Source: Erysipelotrichaceae bacterium
GTDB taxonomy: Bacteria; Bacillota_I; Bacilli_A; RFN20; CAG-826
DNA: 56,508 nucleotides
Assembly: GCA_020633795.1 (NCBI GenBank)
Contig: JACKCX010000008.1
Location: forward strand, 1 to 56,508
Direction of reading: 5' to 3'
Numbering within the stretch: the stretch's first letter is position 1; each line of letters starts with the position of its first letter. The notes under the pieces are model-generated. The model had not been told where the DNA came from. It was given only the letters and a program-made list of their open reading frames with translations, and did no database searches. A program made the position numbers and the translations under genes. Positions 39,291-47,507 of the stretch are shown one piece after another.

Positions 39291-39401
39291 TGTCAGATAG
39301 TTCCTTCACTTCTGACATTTATAATAACAAGTTATTAGTCATAAATGTTGGAAAATCGAAAATTCTTGGTTCTAATCGGTTTTTTCAGTAAAAAAAGCAT
39401 A

Positions 39402-39428
39402 GAGAAAAAGACCAGGCGATGCCTGGTC
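39402..39428 (-). terminator. Terminator of the secreted endonuclease gene
   Basis: Minus strand: GACCAGGC, ATC, GCCTGGTC (39410-39428), then TTTTTCTC. A perfect 8-bp stem 31 bases after the stop codon. Confidence 0.88.
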
Positions 39429-39459
39429 ATAATCACTATTAGTTTAAATTATGCACTAA

Positions 39460-42400
39460 TTAATGATATTTTTTCTTCTTTAAGAGGTAAGAGATACCAG
39501 CGAATGAGCCCACTCCAACAAGTAAGAAAACGATAATATACATAGCCGAATTATTCGCTAAAACACTTGTGGATTGAGAAGAAGTTGAACGGCCAAGGAA
39601 ATTTGTCGCAGAGTATTTAGCAACGATCATATCATAACGGTACATCGCTTGTTGAATCGCTGAGCCACTAGCATCGGCTGTCGTATTAACAATACTAGTT
39701 TGAATAGTGCTGTCGGCATTGGAGTAAACAGTTGTTAATAATGTCCAGTTCGTATCAGAAATGCCCGATAAAGCTGCGCATTCCGTCGCCGTTGTATCAT
39801 TGAATAATTCGCCATAAGCATCAGCGGCACTGCTGAGAGGGACAATGGTCGCTTCAATAGAATTAACAAAGATACGTTTATTACTATCAAGAGTCGAAAT
39901 TGTAAAGGAATTAGAGAGAGGATAGAAAGTATAATCAGCATAATTGCTTGATGAACCATCATAATAATTTGATACTTCTTTGCTCATTCCTGCACAAACA
40001 ACTGTAGAGATATTAGTTGATAAATATGATTCGCATTTCACGACTATTTTGCTAACGACATAGTTGCTATCGGTCGTATCAATAGTTAAGGAGGCGCCCG
40101 TTTTTGAACCGCCAAACATCATATCAGTTGTCACTGGAGCACCATAGAAACGCATATTATCTTGAGCGGTGACAGTCAAAGCTGAATCAAGTCCATCGAT
40201 GCAGGCTTCAGCGGAAGCAGCGTCGGTTGCGGCGGTATAAGTTGTCGCATTGCTTGTTAAAGTGTATGTTCCAGAAATATTAGCCGCATCAGTGACAGTG
40301 ATACTATAACTTGTCGTTTTAGTGACCCCACCACTAGTAAAAGATAGGGAGATAGTATATGTGCCGGCCGTATTCATATCAGCTAAAGATGAATCAACAG
40401 TAGGAGTAACAGTGGCAGTTGAATTATCAGTATAGGTCGCAGTGCAAGTACCATCGTAAGAGAAGGTACCACCCACAGAATAAGCTGTCGTTTGACCAGA
40501 TGTAGATATGCTTGATAAGACTGGATCACTAACCGTAATACCTGTGACAGTAACAGTCTTAGTGACACCACCCGAGGTATAAGAACCAGTAACACTGGTC
40601 GTTCCAGCGGTGAGCGGGTTTGGAGTCCAGATCACGCTTGATGTAACATCGGCTGTGGAACTATTGCTATAAGTAGCTGTCACTGTTAAACCAGTGGCAT
40701 CAAATGATTCGCCAGTGAAATATGAAGAATCAGATAAAGTACCTGAATAAGCAAGACTAGCAAGAGTTAATTCAGAAACAGTAACGGCACAAGTATCTGT
40801 GTAAGAGCCATCACTAGTCGTTACTGTGATCGTTGCTGTTCCGGCAGCCACAGCGGTAACCACTCCACCACTGACAGTGGCCACGCTTGAGTTGTTCGTT
40901 GACCACGTGACATTTTGATTCGTCGCATCTGTCGGAGAAATAGTAGCAGTTAAAGTTGAATTATTTCCCACAATGAGCGATAGAGTAGAAGTATCAAGAG
41001 AAACACCCGTGACCGCGACAGAACTAGATAAATCGACTTCTAATTCAATAGAATAAAAATATTGAGTATAAGAAGTAGAAGTATCTTGAATGTACCAAGT
41101 AGAAGAATTGATTTCATATATATGAACAAGACTATCTTTATTAGAAGTAGAAGTGCCAATAGTTTCAGTTACCGCACTTCCATCAGCGTAGACAGTAATA
41201 TTGTCATATTTATATAAATCAATGGTTAATGTTTTAACATATGTGGAATCATTGCCCGAAACTTTACCAGTACTACTGGGCAATCCAATTTCATCATAGC
41301 TGCTACTTTCTAAAGCACCAGTTCCCCATAAAATGTTGATTGTTCCAGCACTATTTGTGCCATCAGTAATAGTATAATCTTGAGAAGTGTCAGCAGTGAT
41401 AGCTGTTGTAGAAAGAACAGTAGTATTTGTTTTATTAATTGTCGCAGTATAAATAGCGGTAACTGTTAATCCAGAAACAGAAACCGTCATACCACCATAA
41501 GTACCAGTGACACTTGTCGTTCCCGATGTTAATGGATTAGGAGTCCAAACGACACTTGAGGTAATATTAGCAGTTGAGCTATCACTATAAGTAGCAGTAA
41601 TTGTTAATCCAGTGGCATCAAACGATTCACCAGCACTATAAGAAACAGTCGATGGAGTTCCGCTTTTGCTTAGCGAAGATAAAGTTTTAACAGTGACTGA
41701 AGCACTACCACTAACGGAAGTGTCAACCGTGGAAGTTGCGGTAATGGTTGCAGTTCCAGCAGCTACGCCAGTCACAACACCACTAGAAGAAACTGTCGCA
41801 ACACTAGAATTGCTTGATGACCAAGTAACACTTGTTGAACCAGTATCAACAGAAGCAGTTAAAGAAGCAGTACCACCAACAGCTATGGAAGATGATGATG
41901 GAGTAACGGTAATGGTGTTAGGGGCAGTACTCGTTGTACCGCCAGTGTAAGTTGTCCCACCCCAAATGGTATTGGCGTATTCAGGATGATTAATAAAGGG
42001 GTTGCGGTCGCCTTGAATGGCATAAACTGCTTCATTGCGTTGCAATTCCCAATCATCGACAGGATCAAGATTACTCCATGCTGTATATAAAGCAATTGCG
42101 TAATCAGTTAAACCATAATTAGTGGAAGCCGATCCAGAATAGATGGCGCTTCCTTCTCCAGCAGTCCAACTATAAGAAGAAGTCCATTTTGCTCTTGTAT
42201 AAAAAGCAGAACGAGCTAAGTCGCCTTTCCAATCATCGTTAGGCTCAAAGACAGTACCAGAATAAGAATAAGTGGAAGTGTCAGCTGTTCCTAATAAAGA
42301 ATAGGAATTGTTGGAAGAATAAGTAGCGCTGCCAACTTCACCAAACGGATAGTTGCTACGGTAACCATTTACCTTGCCATCACTGGGATAAACAATAAAA

Positions 42401-42834
42401 GGATCAGAACCTTGAAGAGTATCATCGCCACCCCACCAAGATTTTGGTGTTGAGTGTTCACGATTGTAACAGTTGCCTTCGCTTGAATAATTTCCGCATT
42501 GATCAGTCGTAATAGTGTAACTGGTCGAATTTGAATAAATATCAGTGACATAACCATCACTTCCGATATCGGTGCTGGCATAAGTTGTCCATAGACCTGC
42601 ATAACTTCCTTGAACAAAGCCAGTATTGGTTAATGTTTGAAGTGAAGACAATAGAGCCGAAGCTGAACTAGTATCAACATCAGCATAGTATTCTTCAACG
42701 GTTTGAGTGGCTTTAGTTTCATGAGAATCAGCTTCTGATTTATTAAAGATAAAATAAGCCGCGGAAAAACACGAAACGGCTAAAAAAGAAGCGCTAAAAA
42801 ATAAGCTCATTGAACGTAACTTTGAATAATTCAT
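39460..42834 (-). CDS. Secreted endonuclease I-family nuclease with Ig-like domains and C-terminal membrane anchor
   Basis: 1124 residues from the ATG at 42832-42834, with GGAGGG upstream; an open frame 33 codons longer is rejected. A signal/anchor helix (SLFFSASFLAVSCFSAAYFI) is followed by an endonuclease I domain at about residues 50-285. Its metal-site motif is NREHSTPKSWWGG near 122, and it ends GDRNPFINHPEYA near 272. Then come Big_2 (TVTPSSSSIAVGGTASL), Big_3-like units (SYSAGESFDATGLTITATYS, twice or more), and beta-sandwich modules. A final membrane helix with a KKKKYH tail lacks LPXTG. Probably degrades extracellular DNA or RNA. Confidence 0.85.
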   Translation of the reverse strand: MNYSKLRSMSLFFSASFLAVSCFSAAYFIFNKSEADSHETKATQTVEEYYADVDTSSASALLSSLQTLTNTGFVQGSYAGLWTTYASTDIGSDGYVTDIYSNSTSYTITTDQCGNYSSEGNCYNREHSTPKSWWGGDDTLQGSDPFIVYPSDGKVNGYRSNYPFGEVGSATYSSNNSYSLLGTADTSTYSYSGTVFEPNDDWKGDLARSAFYTRAKWTSSYSWTAGEGSAIYSGSASTNYGLTDYAIALYTAWSNLDPVDDWELQRNEAVYAIQGDRNPFINHPEYANTIWGGTTYTGGTTSTAPNTITVTPSSSSIAVGGTASLTASVDTGSTSVTWSSSNSSVATVSSSGVVTGVAAGTATITATSTVDTSVSGSASVTVKTLSSLSKSGTPSTVSYSAGESFDATGLTITATYSDSSTANITSSVVWTPNPLTSGTTSVTGTYGGMTVSVSGLTVTAIYTATINKTNTTVLSTTAITADTSQDYTITDGTNSAGTINILWGTGALESSSYDEIGLPSSTGKVSGNDSTYVKTLTIDLYKYDNITVYADGSAVTETIGTSTSNKDSLVHIYEINSSTWYIQDTSTSYTQYFYSIELEVDLSSSVAVTGVSLDTSTLSLIVGNNSTLTATISPTDATNQNVTWSTNNSSVATVSGGVVTAVAAGTATITVTTSDGSYTDTCAVTVSELTLASLAYSGTLSDSSYFTGESFDATGLTVTATYSNSSTADVTSSVIWTPNPLTAGTTSVTGSYTSGGVTKTVTVTGITVSDPVLSSISTSGQTTAYSVGGTFSYDGTCTATYTDNSTATVTPTVDSSLADMNTAGTYTISLSFTSGGVTKTTSYSITVTDAANISGTYTLTSNATTYTAATDAASAEACIDGLDSALTVTAQDNMRFYGAPVTTDMMFGGSKTGASLTIDTTDSNYVVSKIVVKCESYLSTNISTVVCAGMSKEVSNYYDGSSSNYADYTFYPLSNSFTISTLDSNKRIFVNSIEATIVPLSSAADAYGELFNDTTATECAALSGISDTNWTLLTTVYSNADSTIQTSIVNTTADASGSAIQQAMYRYDMIVAKYSATNFLGRSTSSQSTSVLANNSAMYIIVFLLVGVGSFAGISYLLKKKKYH

Positions 42835-42900
42835 AATTCCCTCCAAATTATGTGATGATAAATATTGTCTTCCCCTAAAGAGATAATAATTTACAAGTAA

Positions 42901-42906
42901 TATTAT
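42901..42906 (-). promoter_or_regulatory. -10 box of the secreted endonuclease gene
   Basis: GGTATAAT on the minus strand (TATAAT at 42901-42906) with an AT-rich upstream region but no clean -35. It would give a leader of about 60 bases carrying GGAGGG. Confidence 0.45.
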
Positions 42907-42998
42907 ACCCTTTGAAACAAAATTGAAAATCAAAAATACTTTTTTCTTGAAAAATGGTCACTATGAAAAATATTGAGACATTGACAAAATTTATTTAT

Positions 42999-44516
42999 CT
43001 ATAAAAGAGGAGTAAATAGTTTGAAGATGGAACAGACAAGACGAGATAGGGCATTAAATTTAAAGTTCTCTTTTGTCACAAGCGCTGATTCACCTAGCAT
43101 AGCGTGAAAATCATTGGCGATATCCACAACACAAGGGTTTTGATAAAGGATGACTCCGTTTTCATAATGGTGAACCAAACTACGAAAATCTAAGTTAATT
43201 GTTCCCACGAACGCCAAACAATCATCCACAATTATGCTTTTAGCATGATTAAATCCAGGTGTGTAGTAATAAATTTTTACTCCCGCATCCATCAAAGTTT
43301 TAAAGTTTGATTTGCTCATCATATAAATCATTTTCTTATCAGGTATACCCGGAACGATAATGCGAACATCAATTCCTCGTAAAGCGGCATTTCGAATTGT
43401 CACCATCAAATGATAAGTTGGAATGAGATAAGGAGTGGAAATGTAGACTTTCTCTTTCGCTTCATTAATCATGTTGGCGATGACATTTTCAGCGATGTAT
43501 TCCATATAAAATGGGCGAGGACCATCACTAAATGGTAGTGTAAAACCACCATCATCATATTCCTGATATTGATAATCAAAATAATGCGGATAATCCGTAT
43601 AGGTTTTCGAGGCGATATCATAAGTCGCTAAAAACATAGCGATGAAATTTTTAACCGCTGGACCTTGAACTTTAATACCTGTATCCTTCCAATAGCCAAA
43701 GGGAGAGGTGATATTGGCATATTCATCCGCGAGATTAATGCCACCTGTATAGGCAGATTTATGATCAACAATACAAATCTTACGGTGATCACGATTGTTA
43801 TAGATACCCGAAACAAAAGGATGAAATGAATTAAACTTATAGCACTTAATTCCTTCTTTTCTTAATTTCTTATAAAAATTGCTTTTTAAATAAAATGTGG
43901 AACCAATATCATCATAAACGAGGCGCACTTCCACGCCTTCTTTAACTTTTTGCAAAAGAACTTGATGGATACGATTCCAAATAGCGCCATATCCGATGAT
44001 GAAATATTCTAGGAAAATAAAATCTTTTGCCGTTTCTAATTCAGCGATCATATTATCAAAGAATAATTGACCATCAGGGAAAAAATCGACTTTGTTTTTA
44101 GGCGAACCACGAAATGGCAATATTTCGTCGATATAGTGATTAATGCCATTAAATTCATTCATCGAATAATCGTTATCTTTTGTGAGATGAAGAGCTTCTT
44201 CGATTTGGCGATGAACCTTCTTTGTGATTTTGGCTTCTTTAGGACGAGTGTGATAATTTGCAAACAGCAAATAAATAATAATTCCAAATATTGGAAATAG
44301 TAGGATAACAACAAGCCAAGGAGTTTTAAACTCAGGATTCTCTTTTCGATTAATGATAATCAGACAGAGAATGACAGCGATGATTTGAATAGCTAATTGA
44401 AATTGCCATGAAATATCGGCGAAATAATAAAATAAAACAATAACTGGCACAACTTGTAAAACAATGGCGAGAAAGACTAAAGCGGTTTTGGAAAATAACT
44501 TTTTTAAAAATCTCAT
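42999..44516 (-). CDS. cls: Cardiolipin synthase
   Basis: 505 residues, phospholipase D family; condenses two phosphatidylglycerols. Two N-terminal membrane helices (ALVFLAIVLQVVPVIVLFYY and an adjacent one, then PWLVVILLFPIFGIIIYLLF) precede two HKD motifs: HRKICIVDHKSAYTGGINLA near residue 242 and HAKSIIVDDCLAFVGTINLD near 425. Length is typical. The ATG lies six bases after an extended -10, suggesting a leaderless mRNA. Confidence 0.95.
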   Translation of the reverse strand: MRFLKKLFSKTALVFLAIVLQVVPVIVLFYYFADISWQFQLAIQIIAVILCLIIINRKENPEFKTPWLVVILLFPIFGIIIYLLFANYHTRPKEAKITKKVHRQIEEALHLTKDNDYSMNEFNGINHYIDEILPFRGSPKNKVDFFPDGQLFFDNMIAELETAKDFIFLEYFIIGYGAIWNRIHQVLLQKVKEGVEVRLVYDDIGSTFYLKSNFYKKLRKEGIKCYKFNSFHPFVSGIYNNRDHRKICIVDHKSAYTGGINLADEYANITSPFGYWKDTGIKVQGPAVKNFIAMFLATYDIASKTYTDYPHYFDYQYQEYDDGGFTLPFSDGPRPFYMEYIAENVIANMINEAKEKVYISTPYLIPTYHLMVTIRNAALRGIDVRIIVPGIPDKKMIYMMSKSNFKTLMDAGVKIYYYTPGFNHAKSIIVDDCLAFVGTINLDFRSLVHHYENGVILYQNPCVVDIANDFHAMLGESALVTKENFKFNALSRLVCSIFKLFTPLL

Positions 44517-44522
44517 ATGGCT

Positions 44523-44531
44523 ATTATAACA
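44523..44531 (-). promoter_or_regulatory. Extended -10 promoter of cls, leaderless layout
   Basis: Minus strand: TG, T, TATAAT (44523-44528), six bases, then the ATG (44514-44516). It lies in the 49-base gap after the xdhC stop, so cls has its own promoter. No ribosome site is present. Confidence 0.7.
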
Positions 44532-44565
44532 AGTTTATTGAACGACAAAGAAGAGAAGATAAAAA

Positions 44566-45426
44566 TTAATTTTTATTTTCCCAATAACGGTTTTCGCCTT
44601 CTAATATATTGCGCAAATGAGAATTGATATCTTGTTTTTGATAATAGATAGAGAGAATTTCACCAGCGATTGAAATAGCGATTTCTTCTGGTGAATTTCC
44701 TCCGATATCTAATCCAATGGGGGAATAGAATTTTTCGAGTTCTAAATTCTTACCAAATTTTTTATAGGCAATATTCATATATTCGCCAATTTTTGATTTG
44801 CTGCACAGCATACCGAAATAATCAGGTTTGATATTTTTTTCTAAAATAGCGTTTAAAACATGATAGTCATTGGTGTGGCTAGGGGTAGCGACGACAATAT
44901 AGCGATGATCAGGAAGACCTTTTTCATTGATATATTCCACAAACCCTTGGCAGATTTTTTGATCGGCAGCTGAATCAAGAGCGTCGATGACCACTTGACG
45001 ATCGTCGATAATAGTGACATGAAATCCAAGTGGTTTAAGAACGCGAGCTAGTGCGGCGCCACAATGTCCAGCTCCAAAGATATAGACATATTGCTTAGGT
45101 CCAACAAATTCATAAAATAAAGTGGCTTTGCCTCCACAGGCCATAGGCAAAACAACTTCATCACTATCGACGTAGACATCGCGACCACTGAGAAGATATT
45201 TTTCACTAAAAGATTGACGATTTCTGATTACTTCTTTACATTTCTCGCGAGCATAAAATTCAATGGCCCCACCACCGACGGTTCCAAAGGCTTGATTATC
45301 GTCAGTGACGAGCATCTTTTTCCCGACGTCAGCGGGACCCATGCCTTCTTTTTCAGTTACTGTCACTAAGACGAGATCTTTTCCCAGTTTGCGATATTCA
45401 TTAATTTTTTCATAGATGTCAGCCAT
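44566..45426 (-). CDS. xdhC: XdhC/CoxI-family protein (molybdoenzyme maturation)
   Basis: 286 residues. The N-terminal XdhC/CoxI domain (VTVTEKEGMGPADVGKKMLV; GTVGGGAIEFYAREKC) is followed by a Rossmann domain (YVYIFGAGHCGAALARVLK; VTIIDDRQVVIDALDSA). XdhC proteins insert sulfurated molybdenum cofactor into xanthine-dehydrogenase-type enzymes; related EF_B-type proteins act with selenium-dependent hydroxylases. No molybdoenzyme or Moco gene lies in the window, so the partner is unknown. GGAG precedes the ATG. Confidence 0.87.
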   Translation of the reverse strand: MADIYEKINEYRKLGKDLVLVTVTEKEGMGPADVGKKMLVTDDNQAFGTVGGGAIEFYAREKCKEVIRNRQSFSEKYLLSGRDVYVDSDEVVLPMACGGKATLFYEFVGPKQYVYIFGAGHCGAALARVLKPLGFHVTIIDDRQVVIDALDSAADQKICQGFVEYINEKGLPDHRYIVVATPSHTNDYHVLNAILEKNIKPDYFGMLCSKSKIGEYMNIAYKKFGKNLELEKFYSPIGLDIGGNSPEEIAISIAGEILSIYYQKQDINSHLRNILEGENRYWENKN

Positions 45427-45502
45427 AAATAGTTCTCCAAAAACATCTTAATTGTAAAACAAAACACAATCTCAATCATCTAATAATTTTTTCATGTGTG
45501 TC

Positions 45503-45555
45503 CGCGTCGTTCAAGGTTAACGACCGCGCCCGCGAGGCGGAATTTAGTCCTTGAA
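45503..45555 (+). promoter_or_regulatory. Candidate structured RNA leader with pseudoknot
   Basis: A GC-rich island in an AT-rich gap. CGCGTCGTT (45503-45511) pairs with AACGACCGCG (45519-45528, one bulged C). The loop CAAGG (45512-45516) is complementary to CCTTG (45549-45553), and CCGC (45530-45533) pairs with GCGG (45537-45540) over GAG. This makes an H-type pseudoknot with an inserted hairpin, 22 bases before the lipoprotein ATG. No known riboswitch class was recognised. Strand is assumed from the downstream gene. Confidence 0.35.
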
Positions 45556-45576
45556 ATAAAGTCAAAATGCTGGAAA

Positions 45577-46608
45577 ATGATGAGTATGAAAAACATTACT
45601 AAATTATTCGGTTTAACCATTTTATGTGGTGGCCTCGCCTTGACGAGTTGTGGCGAACAAGTAGCAACTTACGATCCTTACACCGACTATGATACGAGTG
45701 CGGCTTTTATTGTCGGAACCTTTGCTAATCGACTGTTTCCCACTGATTGGACCTACGTTCCTGATGATCCAGCCTATCCTGAACCATCTTGGTGCAAATC
45801 AGAAGAACCCTATGAACTTAAATTTAAATTAATTGGGATGGGTGTTATTTCTCCCACATTTGTTGAACATGATGATATCACTGTTGCCATCTGCGTGGAA
45901 TCGATTGGTAAAATCAATGAAACAGACACTGGCACTGGCAGTGAACATATCTTCCAAGTCGATGCTTATGATACAGATGGAACTGTATTAGAAACCGTTT
46001 ACGGCGATGATGTTAGCTCTTACCATGTGACCGAAGTTAATTTCACAGTCGATAATATCGCTCAAATCAAAGTCAGCATGATTGGTTACTATACTTCTAA
46101 TTCGCAGAAACAAGCTCTTGGCATCTGCAAGATTGCTATGTATGGCGAAGAGAGTCAAATTCCCGTCCATTCTTCAGTGACTATCGACTATCAAAATACT
46201 GGTTCCGCCAATCTTCCAACTTCATGGAATGATGCTGACACTATTGAGACAAGTCGCATTGGCACTTTTGATGTCGATGGAACCGAGTTCAAAGTTAATT
46301 TCCTCGGAAAATGGAGAGTGAGCACCAATCATGCAGAAATTGGAGCAAAATCAGCTGATCCAATCTCTTTTCTCCTCTCTGTTAGTAATGTGGAAGTCAG
46401 CACGATTACAATCGATTATTATGGAGTAGAAGCCTGCGCTGTCTATGCTACAAACAATGCTTCTGGTACTGCTATTGTCGGCACCAACGAGACAGCTAGT
46501 AGTAATGAGAGCAGTCTCGTTTATTCTTATGCCGTCAATAGTGCCAATTGGTCTATTGAAATGACAAGCGACTCTTGGATTTATTCGATAACTTTCCTTC
46601 TGGGTTAG
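45577..46608 (+). CDS. Lipoprotein with beta-sandwich modules, unknown function
   Basis: About 343 residues; ATGs at 45577, 45580 and 45586 are all possible, with only a weak GGAAA site. The signal peptide KNITKLFGLTILCGGLALTS ends in the lipobox LTSC. The mature protein is rich in T, S, D and Y, with two repeats of a beta-type module. The second reads VSTITIDYYGVEACAVYATN and closes with WSIEMTSDSWIYSITF, like modules in the neighbouring endonuclease and RNase-like proteins. An in-frame upstream extension through 45496 would cross the structured GC-rich island and is rejected. No catalytic motif seen. Confidence 0.72.
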   Translation: MMSMKNITKLFGLTILCGGLALTSCGEQVATYDPYTDYDTSAAFIVGTFANRLFPTDWTYVPDDPAYPEPSWCKSEEPYELKFKLIGMGVISPTFVEHDDITVAICVESIGKINETDTGTGSEHIFQVDAYDTDGTVLETVYGDDVSSYHVTEVNFTVDNIAQIKVSMIGYYTSNSQKQALGICKIAMYGEESQIPVHSSVTIDYQNTGSANLPTSWNDADTIETSRIGTFDVDGTEFKVNFLGKWRVSTNHAEIGAKSADPISFLLSVSNVEVSTITIDYYGVEACAVYATNNASGTAIVGTNETASSNESSLVYSYAVNSANWSIEMTSDSWIYSITFLLG

Positions 46609-46678
46609 TTAATTGTTTCTAGATATTGGTATCTTTTTAAGATAAAATGTATTTACAAAAGTAGTTAGGAGTTAATTT

Positions 46679-47389
46679 ATGAAATCATTATTTAATGTCA
46701 CAAATAAGCATTTAAAAACCTTTTTCACCGTTTTGTTCTTCGGAGGAATATGGGGCTTTATCGAAGCCACTCTCGGCACTCTTCTTCATCTTCCTTTTCT
46801 CGATAATGCGGGAATGTACGCGGCCAGCACGACTGTCATGCTTCCGATTGCCTATTATTTAATGGGAATGTGCTACAAACAAAACCGCAATTTGCGCTCT
46901 GTCGCCTATATGGGTTTGATAGCGGGAGCCATTAAATTATCTTTAGTTATCTTTCTTGGCTTTCAGCAGAGCATTTATATGCCCGCTATTTATATTGTCA
47001 TTGAATCACTAGCGATGATGGGTGCCATCGCAATTACTAGACCGACAAAGATTCTCTCGCCAAAAAGTTTATTAACGGTCGGAATTGCCAGCACTTCTTA
47101 TCTCTTCGTTTTCCTCTGCATCAAACAGTGGCAAGGCACTCCGATCTTTACGGACTATACAACATGGGTTAACAAAGGTGAATTCTATCTCTTCAAAGAG
47201 AACTGCGTGATGCTAATGTATACCGCTATCTCTGGCGGAATTGCTTATGGTATCTTGCGATTAAGTCAAGTTTATCACTGGCATTTTGATCAAGAAAAAT
47301 GGCAGAAAAGACTCTTTAATCCTCTCACTGCTTTTAGTGTGGCCATCATCGCCATTGCTACCACTATCATTTTAGAAGTCCTTATTTAA
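46679..47389 (+). CDS. Integral membrane protein of unknown function
   Basis: 236 residues with about six hydrophobic helices. The first holds FFGGIWGFIEATLGTLLHLP, and later ones include LVIFLGFQQSIYMPAIYIVI. The profile recalls substrate-binding S components of energy-coupling transporters, but this is only a resemblance. AGGAG lies before the ATG, and a terminator follows. No ATPase or T component is nearby. Confidence 0.65.
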   Translation: MKSLFNVTNKHLKTFFTVLFFGGIWGFIEATLGTLLHLPFLDNAGMYAASTTVMLPIAYYLMGMCYKQNRNLRSVAYMGLIAGAIKLSLVIFLGFQQSIYMPAIYIVIESLAMMGAIAITRPTKILSPKSLLTVGIASTSYLFVFLCIKQWQGTPIFTDYTTWVNKGEFYLFKENCVMLMYTAISGGIAYGILRLSQVYHWHFDQEKWQKRLFNPLTAFSVAIIAIATTIILEVLI

Positions 47390-47412
47390 TAATTACATTT
47401 ATGAAACAAAAG

Positions 47413-47437
47413 AAAAGCGATTGATTCGCTTTTTTTG
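47413..47437 (+). terminator. Terminator of the 236-residue membrane-protein gene
   Basis: AAAGCGA (47414-47420), loop TTGAT, TCGCTTT (47426-47432), then continuous T's to 47437. Confidence 0.85.
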
Positions 47438-47463
47438 TCGTCTTTTCAAAATTTAGAGTAGCA

Positions 47464-47493
47464 TTGAAACATCTTTTAAGGTTAAAGTAATAA
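47464..47493 (+). promoter_or_regulatory. Promoter of the first RNase-like lipoprotein gene
   Basis: TTGAAA (47464-47469), 18 bases, TAATAA (47488-47493); the predicted start near 47500 leaves a leader of only about eight bases, without a good ribosome site, before the ATG at 47508. Confidence 0.45.
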
Positions 47494-47507
47494 ACGAGCA
47501 AAAAATC

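Noticed and set aside
41666..41950. 94-codon plus-strand frame rich in V, T, A and P
   Set aside because: Antisense shadow of the Ig-like repeat coding region; no ribosome site or domain.
40270..41950. Repeated DNA segments resembling an array
   Set aside because: They are in-frame coding repeats of Big_2/Big_3 domains, not a CRISPR array; spacing and unit length vary.
45496..45576. Upstream in-frame extension of the lipoprotein gene (MCPRRSRLTT...)
   Set aside because: It would put an Arg-rich stretch before a perfect lipoprotein signal peptide and runs through the GC-rich structured island; the ATGs at 45577-45586 are far more likely.
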